Of a DNA stretch of 22,855 nt, positions 17,201 through 22,855 are shown piece after piece (the stretch's first letter is position 1; each line of letters begins with the position of its first letter). The notes below the pieces were generated by a model that did no database searches, was not told the DNA's origin, and saw only the letters and a list, made by a program, of their open reading frames with translations. Source of the stretch: Chrysochromulina parva (taxonomy: Eukaryota > Haptophyta > Prymnesiales > Chrysochromulinaceae); NCBI GenBank assembly GCA_002887195.1, contig PJAB01000632.1:1-22855 (forward strand). The letters run 5' to 3'. A program made the position numbers and the translations under genes.

Positions 17201-18490
17201 CCTTCGCTTCATCTTCAAGATCTCGGCATGGATCCTGAACACATTGGTTTTGCATATGGCGGCATCGAGGGCGGCGAGCGCCATCAGCAGCTCCAAGAGG
17301 AGTACAAGGTCGCCTTCTCGGTAGCTGCAGCTGGCGAATACGTCCTCCATGTGCGCCTCCGCCAGAACAATTGCAAGCCGGGCGATGGCACGATCCCAGG
17401 CTCGCCGCTCTTCTTCACGGTCGAGCCTGGCAAACCATATGCGCTGTCCACCCAAGTGCCGGTGGCGGAGCTTCCCCTTTGCGGCCAGTACATGGAATTG
17501 AAGACGCCCAGTGCTCCGCAAGACCACGGTCCTCTCTCATTTTACGAGGCCCTTGTTAAGAAGGCAGTCATCAATGCACTCAGCCGTGGCAACACGACTC
17601 TCATCAGCAGCGCTCCGTCCGTGCCCGAGCCGCCTCCTGCCCAGGCCATGAAATCGGCCTCTCAGGAGGCCTCTCAAAACTCTTTTGCTCTTGGTCGATC
17701 GTTCAAGATGTCGGGAGACGCTCTTTCTGCCAGCCGAGACAGCTTCAAGCGCCCGGTAACCCCCACCAACGCCTCCATCGCCGAACTCCTGGCCGTCATG
17801 GCACCAGCGGTGCCAACTCTCGCCGCACCGGCAGCCACTACTGCCCCGCCTGAAGTCAAGGATTCCGAATGGAAGGGCTACGTGTGCACCTTTTGCCTGC
17901 AGACTCGCGACAAGGCCGGCAACGATTGCAAAACAGGGGGTGGCAACGTCACCTGCGGCGTTGCCAGCGCTTCAACTGACGTCGAGTCGAGCTGCATCGA
18001 TTTGAGGGACGGCAAGTATCAGCTGACGTGGCGTTCGTCGATTCCACAGACAGACGTCCTCGTTTACGTTCGCATCGATGGCATCCACATCCTTGGCTCG
18101 CCCTTAAGCTTGGACCTTGACGGTGGCCTCCAGACGATGCAGGTCGTGGAACAAAAAGCGCCCAGCCCTCGAAAGAAAAAGTCCCCGAAAAAAATTATCA
18201 GCCCTGACGGCAAGGATGGATTCGGTAAGTCAGGCAGCCAAAAGTACGAGAGGAAGCTGTCTCCGAAGGCGTCGGCCGCGAAGCTGGCGGTCGAGAAGGC
18301 GGCGGCCGAGAAGGCAGCGGCCGAAAAGGCGGCGGCCGAGAAGGCGGCGGCCGAGAAGGCGGAGGCCGAAAGGTTGGCAGCAGAGGCAGCGGCAGCAGCG
18401 GCAGCAGCGGAGGCCGAGGCGTTGGCAGCGGAGGCGGCCGCCGCCGCGAGGGCAGCCAGAAAAGCAGCCAAGAAAGGCGCGAAGAAGTGA
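14219..18490 (+). CDS. Large coiled-coil protein with three filamin-type repeats
   Basis: Starting at ATG 14219 (context [27 protein letters not shown]) this is 1423 aa without introns. Residues about 55-715 are an almost unbroken Ala/Glu/Lys-rich helix, predicted coiled coil. Filamin-like immunoglobulin repeats follow. Repeat 1 is about 721-830, with [17 protein letters not shown] and [10 protein letters not shown]. Repeat 2 begins about 836 ([13 protein letters not shown]) and is interrupted by a disordered, charged insert of about 150 residues; it closes at about 1029-1075 with [12 protein letters not shown] and [13 protein letters not shown]. Repeat 3 is about 1217-1299, ending [12 protein letters not shown]. 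The C-terminus is a basic linker ([10 protein letters not shown]) and then [11 protein letters not shown] repeats ending KKGAKK. Filamin repeats normally act as crosslinkers or scaffolds of actin; no actin-binding CH domain is present here, so it is not a true filamin. A cytoskeletal or scaffold role is inferred. Confidence 0.85.
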   Translation: MSRSPKIAILSSDGGLNDDASAEQGSSLKTKGISRQDTQGELHEKAKGANGSPNDMNDVVEAAVAASALAWKNDKRATAALEAMLNTSATAQRAVTKVAELVAEKSLGEVFDEETAEQAKRMAMHAIEMVEKACAEAEEAHILAEDSSTEAQLAWNKAVSANKIRAEYEAAAARARADATRTMEEASTKAEEDAALRPSSEANAKAFLAKAAFARVTAAKALSETAAKSRIDATLSMMQAATDAGALAAAQSAARKAVEVVITCWELVAKLNAGKAIARAAAAARDASMLANKVLEEAEADTVKARQAALDAAARVVAAKSKAARMTTGRRTAEDAAEKAAAVRLSRPGVEAVKQEADAAVATLAAEEAAAKEVEAESIMELKAAASSRKVAEQAKSVWEQAARVAQETFDKKLELERDKAARVELMKATEVLAAEKNLVLAELDAKAEVARKAARGGAKSGKAIAERTEYESRKADFTANKAREIATVVNNEVQAHQAAINSFDEKIADVMVEYAALTANTDSLLLEANRLDADACELEAIADKANQAAKRARQKARDAHERKEMLARSVVEEYDAMIQDQKDAVDLAAAIREAQSLEQAALEELHKEEKMAHSLSETYQELEQLRKAADLDARQKAPLALNAAADEKGEGRMKLEAVKSANTAGQKAMTAVALSSRAAVKAEASTAQAMEAHQTASAHAALARTKDDRNATRASPTEAKWCRLSGDGLRRGTLGTPTQFTIEAFDETGSQQPDGGDTFLVCIRCTSQGTRIHARITDNGDGTYTVRFKPITWGACTVSVSLLKSHGIFGEPLPGSPFQCYISGVTPSASQCSVKPPKAPAIACVPTHFYVSFRDERGELAHATKSELEVCVQHEEVYNECGLPLAWRPSPRSMWIPPHVEGLSPRLDALSKIQEETQEGAVGTLTARSASSQGYGAPRVNTSPRKDIELWSRRVALDSERERARARERDELYEQASGGRNLSPLRARALVKLPSLHLQDLGMDPEHIGFAYGGIEGGERHQQLQEEYKVAFSVAAAGEYVLHVRLRQNNCKPGDGTIPGSPLFFTVEPGKPYALSTQVPVAELPLCGQYMELKTPSAPQDHGPLSFYEALVKKAVINALSRGNTTLISSAPSVPEPPPAQAMKSASQEASQNSFALGRSFKMSGDALSASRDSFKRPVTPTNASIAELLAVMAPAVPTLAAPAATTAPPEVKDSEWKGYVCTFCLQTRDKAGNDCKTGGGNVTCGVASASTDVESSCIDLRDGKYQLTWRSSIPQTDVLVYVRIDGIHILGSPLSLDLDGGLQTMQVVEQKAPSPRKKKSPKKIISPDGKDGFGKSGSQKYERKLSPKASAAKLAVEKAAAEKAAAEKAAAEKAAAEKAEAERLAAEAAAAAAAAEAEALAAEAAAAARAARKAAKKGAKK
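18290..18370 (+). repeat. 15-bp coding repeats, GAGAAGGCGGCGGCC type
   Basis: Five near-identical units encode EKAAA repeats in the C-terminal helix of the filamin-repeat protein. The following stretch passes into ERLAAEAA, the same heptad-like unit found in the alanine-rich protein at 8041. Confidence 0.85.
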
Positions 18491-19079
18491 GAGGGCGATG
18501 TGTGTGTCGAATGACGGCCACGGCGCGCGACCGTGCAACTCGCGTGTGGAGCACGCTGTGGGTTGCGGAATTACCACACAGACGTAGGAAACTAAATACA
18601 ATCTGAATTCTGTACCGAACACGCCGCGGGCTTTCACCATGGGGGAAGTACAGTCTGGTTCGGAACGCTGGTCGCTGGACGGAGGTGGACGCTGCGATAA
18701 TGCCCTTTATAATGGATAAATCGCGGGACCTGGGGGCATACGAACGGCGCGGCGATGGCTACATGGCTTACCTTGCAGTCCGACAAGCTCTGAGACTCGA
18801 CTCTGAGACCACAACTGTCGTGCCTCCCCGGCGTTTCCCTTTTGGATGGATTCCGCGAAGACCAAAAGTTAAAGTACGGAACTACGGAAGATCGATGATG
18901 ATATGACCTGCTCCCCTTTTTCTACGCTCCACTCTCTCTCTCCACCACAAACTCATAGTTAGTTGTATATCGTATTATGATATCGTATAAGCTTTGGTCG
19001 ATGCATGCCATTCTTTCTGAGAAGTTCAGTTGAAGACGCGAACGTTGTTGCCTCTCGACGGGTCGGTCAGAAATCAAGG
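18491..19079 (+). promoter_or_regulatory. 3' region of the filamin-repeat gene and 5' region of the next gene
   Basis: This stretch of 589 nt is markedly AT-richer at 18900-19000, where TATCGTAT is directly repeated (around 18968 and 18982). This is a plausible core promoter for the gene at 19080. A 73-codon frame at 18685-18906 has no family resemblance and I do not count it as a gene. Confidence 0.4.
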
Positions 19080-19547
19080 ATGGGCGGCTCTGCCACAGCG
19101 CCCGGCATTAGTAACAAGAGCCGCACTGGGAGCACGAAAGGCTCTTTCAAGCGCAACGGTGAGGTCCTGGGCTACGCGCACTTTACCCCGCCTGCCCGAC
19201 CGGCCGCGTCGCGCGAGGTGATGACGAGCACTGCCAAGGCCTCTTATAAGGACCCGAATGAGAAGCAGCCGATTGTCAAATACGACCCGAACGCGCTTCG
19301 CAACCGGCTGCCCGTTGTCTTCGAAGGCGCCGCGAAACCATTTGCGCGCTTCTGCCAGGTGCGTAACAACCACACCTACGACTTCATGAACCCGGGCAAT
19401 GGGGCAAAGCCACCCGGCTTCAACCCATATAGGACGACGTCGCAGAACTTTTTCGCGTACGACACACAGATGCTCGCGGTGGGCGAGTCGAACCAGGGCA
19501 TCGTCTCCGAGAAGGCAAGAAACCTTCACCGGCAGATACTTCAGTGA
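19080..19547 (+). CDS. Small basic protein, possible ciliary microtubule-associated protein
   Basis: The ATG at 19080 (context AAGGATGG) gives 155 aa starting MGGSATAPGISNKS; an in-frame ATG at 19005 would add 25 residues. The protein is basic, Tyr/Phe/Asn/Pro-rich and has no membrane segment or signal. It contains short motifs of the kind seen in axonemal microtubule-inner proteins: EVMTSTAKASYKDP, MNPGNGAKPPGFNPYRTTSQ and a final helix SEKARNLHRQILQ. The NPxxYRTTSQNF stretch recalls the Pierce-type ciliary proteins, but I cannot align it from memory with confidence. MGGSAT would also permit N-myristoylation. The conserved-looking composition and good codon structure argue that it is real; the role is tentative. 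Confidence 0.65.
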   Translation: MGGSATAPGISNKSRTGSTKGSFKRNGEVLGYAHFTPPARPAASREVMTSTAKASYKDPNEKQPIVKYDPNALRNRLPVVFEGAAKPFARFCQVRNNHTYDFMNPGNGAKPPGFNPYRTTSQNFFAYDTQMLAVGESNQGIVSEKARNLHRQILQ

Positions 19548-20656
19548 TTGAAGTAGGGCGAGACGCGGAACCCCGCGCCGGAGATAGATGAGGCGGTGTG
19601 GCAAGGCAGGCCACACACAAAGGGCTGTGTCTTTCCTTGCGATGGGAGGGACAGCACTGCGCGCTGGCGGAGCCATTGTGCGGTCTGAAGTTGCAGAGAG
19701 GCTGATGCGGGGTCGGGCTACGGGGTGGCGCTGTAGAGGCCTGAGCGCTGTGGTCATGCGACATGCCGCTTCCGATCGCGCTGCGTGCCACTCGGTGAGA
19801 GTGACAGTGTGCGAGCAGTGTTGCTGTTGGCGTTGGCGTGACAGTAGCGTGACAGTTTGGGACTCTCCACGTCGGTCGGGGTCTCGCGTCCGTTCGCTCA
19901 TGTGCTCACGGCCGCTAGCCTCCCCAAACACGTAAGTCGTAACGGTGGTCCTGACTCCTACCTGACTCCTGTCACTGTCCTGTCAGTGGCACACGCTCGA
20001 CACGGACTACCAAACTACGTCGAGATCGTCGTGTCCGCCGCTCTCGCTTGATTAGCGTCGCTTGGGGCATGGGCCGCGGCCGGGAGCGCAGCCGTTTCAC
20101 AGTTTCACACATTCGACATTCACATTGGTCTCCCTCCTTCGAGTCCTTTGAGCCTGCGACGCTCCGAGTCCGACCTCCGTCGCGAGGTGCCTTGACATCC
20201 GGCTGAAGCGTGTCCACCGCATACACGTTGTCGTACTTTAACTTTTCGCGGGACGTTACTCGTTTTAACATTTACGAAGTGTTTCCGCGAGGACGCCGAC
20301 GAGTTCCATTTCCGGTTCTAATCTCACATGAGACACAAATGTCTCATGTGACCGGTCGCCTCGCGCCCTCACAGCGGTGCAGTTCTTGGCACAGTGGGTC
20401 GACTGGTCGGACTTGCCACTGAGCGGCTGAGAGGAGAGCGGGGCTCTGCGCTCTGGGGGACGGATTCCTCCAGAGTTGCACTCCCTTCACCGAACCCGCA
20501 CGCCGCTCGAGCACGCCGCGGCCCGTCTCTTGGCACGCTCGGGGGCAGAAAGCACGCGCCGTACTGCGCGGCGAGAGGTATGGCGGAGAGAGAGATTGAT
20601 GGCGCTCGAGAGGATGCGTGATCTCTCGAGATAGATCGATGGCACTCGAGTGCTCT
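19548..20656. other. Convergent 3' region with no convincing gene
   Basis: About 1.1 kb between two converging stop codons. Open frames on both strands are short and have no family resemblance. It includes many short ACTCCT/GACAGT-type repeats around 19800-19990 and one perfect hairpin at 20324-20351. The region 20220-20340 is relatively AT-rich. Confidence 0.4.
20324..20351. repeat. Perfect 12-bp inverted repeat with 4-nt loop
   Basis: TCACATGAGACA (20324-20335), loop CAAA, TGTCTCATGTGA (20340-20351), with no mismatches. It lies about 305 nt beyond the stop of the minus-strand dehydrogenase gene. In RNA it would form a stable hairpin from either strand. It could be a 3'-end element or the remnant of a small mobile element. 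Confidence 0.85.
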
Positions 20657-20858
20657 CTACTCGTCGTCGTCCTCCTCCTCGTCCTCGTCTTCGTCCTCCT
20701 CCTCCTCGTCGTCTTCCTCCCCGTCCTCATCGTCCTTCTCGTCCTCCTCGTCCTCCTCGTCCTCCTCCTCGTCGTCTTCCTCGTCTTCCTCGTCCTCCTC
20801 ATTCTCCTCGTCGACGGGATCACCACCCTCCGCCTCCTCCTTGTCGTCCTCGTCATCC

Positions 20859-20898
<40 letters not shown>

Positions 20899-20915
20899 TC
20901 TCCTTTTCCTTCTCC
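20650..20915. repeat. CTC/GTC trinucleotide tract coding for acidic tail
   Basis: An imperfect run of CTC, GTC and TTC triplets on the + strand reads as Glu and Asp codons on the minus strand. Frames on the other strand read as hydrophobic or Ser/Pro repeats and are artefacts. The tract should be prone to length change. Confidence 0.85.
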
Positions 20916-22482
20916 TTCACAGCTTCCTTCACAGCTACCCCGCCAAGCTGCAGCGCACCATTCCGCGCCTCCTCGTCCTCGACGACCTCCTTCTCAACCT
21001 GCTCGACCAGCGTGCGTGTCGTTTGGCTGATGCCGTCCGTCACAGCTGCCGCCGCCTGCGCCGCGCTCTCCCGTACCTGAGAGCAGACACAGACAAGCGC
21101 GAGGCAGCCAGAAGCGCTCAGGGGTCAAGGGCGCTCACGCACGATCTCGCCAGAGCTCGCTCAATCTCCCACATCTCGCGCACCTTCGAAAACACGCTGA
21201 AGACCGAATTGAGTGACGCCGCCGACGCCGCCGACGCCGCTGCCGCCGCCGACCCCACCGCCGCGGCCGCGCCCGCACCGGCGCCCGCACCAGCCTTGGC
21301 GCCACCGGCTGCGCGTAGTCGTTTGGCGCGCTTGAGCCACTTTGCATGCTCGACTGGCTCGAGCAACACCGCTCGGGTTCCGGGCGCCGTTTCGAGCGCT
21401 GTGAACGCGGCAGATGCGCCCGTGGCGTCGAAGGAGAGTTCCTCAGAAGGCCATGCGATGCCGTGCTCGGCGCACGCGCTGAGCATCGCGAGGACGGCCT
21501 TGGGCGCGAGCGGTGGAGGTGCGAGCACGCTCAGCCGTCGCTCCTGCAGCACGCGAGGCGAGATGGAGACGGAAGCGGTCGGGGTGCTCGCGACGAGCAG
21601 CGCACCGCCTCGCGAGATGAGGGCGAGATATGGACCGAGCTCGAGAGTCGGGGAGGAGGTGGCGACGACGAGGGCGGCAAAGGAGCCCGTGTGCAAGCGC
21701 AGATGCTCCGCGTCCGTCACGTCCACCACCGCCTCCATGGGCGCCGTCGTGGGCACTGAGGCCGCGGAGCCATCCGAGATGGCGAACGGCTTGAGCTCGA
21801 GGATCTCCGCGATCAGCGTGGTGAGGGTGGCGACGGCGCCGTTGCCGAGGACGCCGATCTTGGTGCCCTTGGCGAGCTTACGCGACGTTAGCTGCGACCA
21901 CACGGCGCCGCCCGCGCCAAGCAGCCCCGCCGCCTGACCTGAGGGCAGCGCGAGTGGCAGAGCAAAAGCCCAGCGCACAGGCACACGCAGCCGACGCGCG
22001 GCGGCGCCAGTCGTGAGCTGGTCAAGCGTGCTGCGGTCGGCTCCGTCGTCGTCAGCCTCGCTGTCAAGGCCCGTACCAAGCAGCACCGCCACGCGGTCGC
22101 CCGGCGCGAGCCCCTTGACGCCCTCACCCACCTTAACAACCACGCCGACTGCCTCGCGGCCGGGGACGAGCGGCATGAGGCACGGGCCCCACTCGCCGCG
22201 GCACTGCTGCACGTCGCCGGCGGTGAGGCACGAGGCGTGTACCACCACCTCGATGCTATCCTTAGGAAGCGGGCCCACTTCCTCGTATGTGAAGGGTTGC
22301 AAGCGCACGCCAGGCTCGCTGATGGCGATCGCGTCAATGTGCAAGGGCACGGAAGGCTTGCTGCGCTTCGGCTTCTCGCTCTTGCCTGACTTGACGGCCG
22401 GCCGCGACGGTGCGGACAGTGCGTACGGCAGTAACGCGGCGAGCGCGAGCAGCAGCAGGCGGTGGCGCCTGAGTTTTTTCAT
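20657..22482 (-). CDS. Secretory MDR-family dehydrogenase-like protein with acidic tail, spliced
   Basis: Exon 1 (21184-22482, 433 codons) joins in phase 0 to exon 2 (20657-21076) for 572 aa. ATG 22482 starts MKKLRRHRLLLLALAALLPYALSA, a clear signal peptide; ATG 22503 would add seven residues. The body matches cinnamyl-alcohol-dehydrogenase-like MDR proteins: GPLPKDSIEVVVHASC, RGEWGPCLMPLVPGREAVGVV (about 95-115), GLAPGDRVAVLL, and a Rossmann motif GVLGNGAVAT (210-219). The usual catalytic-zinc motif GHE is GRE (108-110), the CxxHxD region reads SCLTAGD, and the four-cysteine structural zinc lobe is missing, so classic zinc chemistry is unlikely. After an Ala/Gly linker, exon 2 adds VRESAAQAAAAVTDGIS and then about 80 residues that are nearly all Asp/Glu, ending DDDE. 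The tail recalls acidic Ca-binding luminal proteins, but this is inference. It is divergent from the EH-domain gene. Confidence 0.78.
21077..21183 (-). other. Intron of the MDR-like gene
   Basis: This is a 107-nt, phase 0 GT-AG intron with donor AAG|GTGCGCGAG and acceptor CTCTCAG|GTACGGGAG. Unspliced, the frame ends at 21118 after 21 extra codons. Alternative donors at 21139-21130 (GTGCGTGAGC) exist, but AAG|GTGCGC keeps the downstream frame and gives a continuous helix. Confidence 0.7.
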
Positions 22483-22657
22483 GCTCACAATGGTCCTTGG
22501 CATTAAAGTTGCTCCGTGTCGGAGATCTGGAGATTGCGGAGGTCTCGTAACTGCTTCGGTGTCACGACCTCCTCTTCCAGATTATCATCGTTTCGTTCGG
22601 ACGTTGGAACTTCGGAGCCGCCGCCGCGCCGTGTCCCGCCGCCGAGTGGGAAATACA
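22483..22657. promoter_or_regulatory. Compact divergent promoter region
   Basis: Only 175 nt (154 if the upstream ATG at 22503 is used) separate the divergent starts of the MDR-like and EH-domain genes, so they very probably share a bidirectional promoter. No TATA box was seen. Confidence 0.4.
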
Positions 22658-22855
22658 ATGGCTGCGCTGGACCCCGCGGCGATCGCCAAGTACACGGGTA
22701 TCTTCCAGCAAGCGTGCCAGCAGCATGGCGTGGCATCTCTGGACAAGGCGAGCGCTGGGCTGAGCAAGAGCGGTCTGCCGGTGGACACTCTCCTCAAGAT
22801 TTGGGCCCTCGTCGACCTTGATGGCGATGATCGGCTCATTCTTCCCGAATACCTC
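22658..22855 (+). CDS. EH-domain protein, partial at right edge
   Basis: The frame starts at ATG 22658 (context AATACAATGG) and runs 66 codons to the window edge. It reads MAALDPAAIAKYTGIFQQ, then HGVASLDKASAGLSKSGLPV, then LLKIWALVDLDGDDRLILPE. This is an EH (Eps15 homology) domain: Y..IF near the start, SGLP, L..IW.L.D, and an EF-hand-type loop DLDGDDRLILPE with Asp at positions 1, 3 and 5 and Glu at 12. The usual Gly at loop position 6 is Asp. EH domains bind NPF peptides in endocytosis and vesicle traffic. Because the domain is at the very N-terminus, an Eps15/Pan1/intersectin-like protein is more likely than the EHD ATPases, where it is usually C-terminal. The rest of the gene lies outside the window. 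Confidence 0.88.
   Translation, partial: MAALDPAAIAKYTGIFQQACQQHGVASLDKASAGLSKSGLPVDTLLKIWALVDLDGDDRLILPEYL

Noticed and set aside
18685..18906. 73-codon + strand frame between two genes
   Set aside because: It has no family resemblance and lies across the AT-rich 5' region of the next gene.
20657..21043. Independent acidic protein gene starting at 21043
   Set aside because: The codon there is GTG, not ATG. An acceptor at 21077 in the right phase makes it the second exon of the MDR-like gene.
20618..21937. 439-codon + strand frame beginning with a Leu/Val-rich hydrophobic run
   Set aside because: The hydrophobic run is the CTC/GTC tract that encodes the acidic tail on the other strand. The rest is antisense to the MDR-like body, which has clear homology.
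1..22855. Bacterial origin, suggested by EngA and open GC-rich frames
   Set aside because: At least four introns, secondary-plastid presequences and eukaryote-only domains contradict this.

Overview
The window looks like nuclear DNA of a GC-rich, single-celled alga with a red-lineage secondary plastid. A haptophyte is my first guess; a pelagophyte or other GC-rich stramenopile is possible. The support is: GT-AG introns with GTGCGT, GTGCGC or GTGAGT donors that restore conserved proteins when removed; two nucleus-encoded plastid-type proteins (Der/EngA GTPase and cytochrome b6f Rieske protein); a small protein whose presequence has the signal-peptide/TSA-F junction typical of secondary red plastids; and eukaryote-only families (DHHC acyltransferase, EH domain, BSD domain, filamin repeats, GT23-like fucosyltransferase, eukaryotic protein kinase). 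I cannot name the species.

Layout: 1-947 (-) BSD-domain protein, cut by the left edge; 1287-2015 (+) DHHC protein acyltransferase; 2224-2884 (-) Rieske protein, 5' end unresolved; 2885-4225 no convincing gene; 4226-4606 (-) 126-aa plastid-targeted one-helix protein; 4819-6492 (+) secretory GT23-like glycosyltransferase; 6789-9158 (+) alanine-rich protein with a myristoylation-type N-terminus; 9159-10063 no convincing gene; 10064-11951 (-) plastid Der GTPase with one intron; 12234-13676 (-) Ser/Thr kinase; 14219-18490 (+) 1423-aa coiled-coil and filamin-repeat protein; 19080-19547 (+) small protein of possible ciliary type; 19548-20656 no gene; 20657-22482 (-) MDR-family dehydrogenase with signal peptide, lost zinc ligands and a long acidic tail joined by one intron; 22658-22855 (+) EH-domain protein, cut by the right edge.

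The genes are monocistronic, and neighbours are often divergent pairs sharing a short promoter region (948-1286, 4607-4818, 13677-14218, 22483-22657). They do not form one pathway. Three loci serve the plastid (Rieske, small membrane protein, Der). Three encode helical or structural proteins that may belong to cytoskeleton or cilium.

The signal I find most worth following is in the introns. The intron of the alanine-rich gene is a nested duplicate bounded by three copies of a 9-bp exon sequence. The Der intron is largely three tandem copies of a 53-bp unit that includes its own 3' end. These two introns in unrelated genes share an exact 13-mer. This fits introns being made or rebuilt by local duplication or by an introner-like element.
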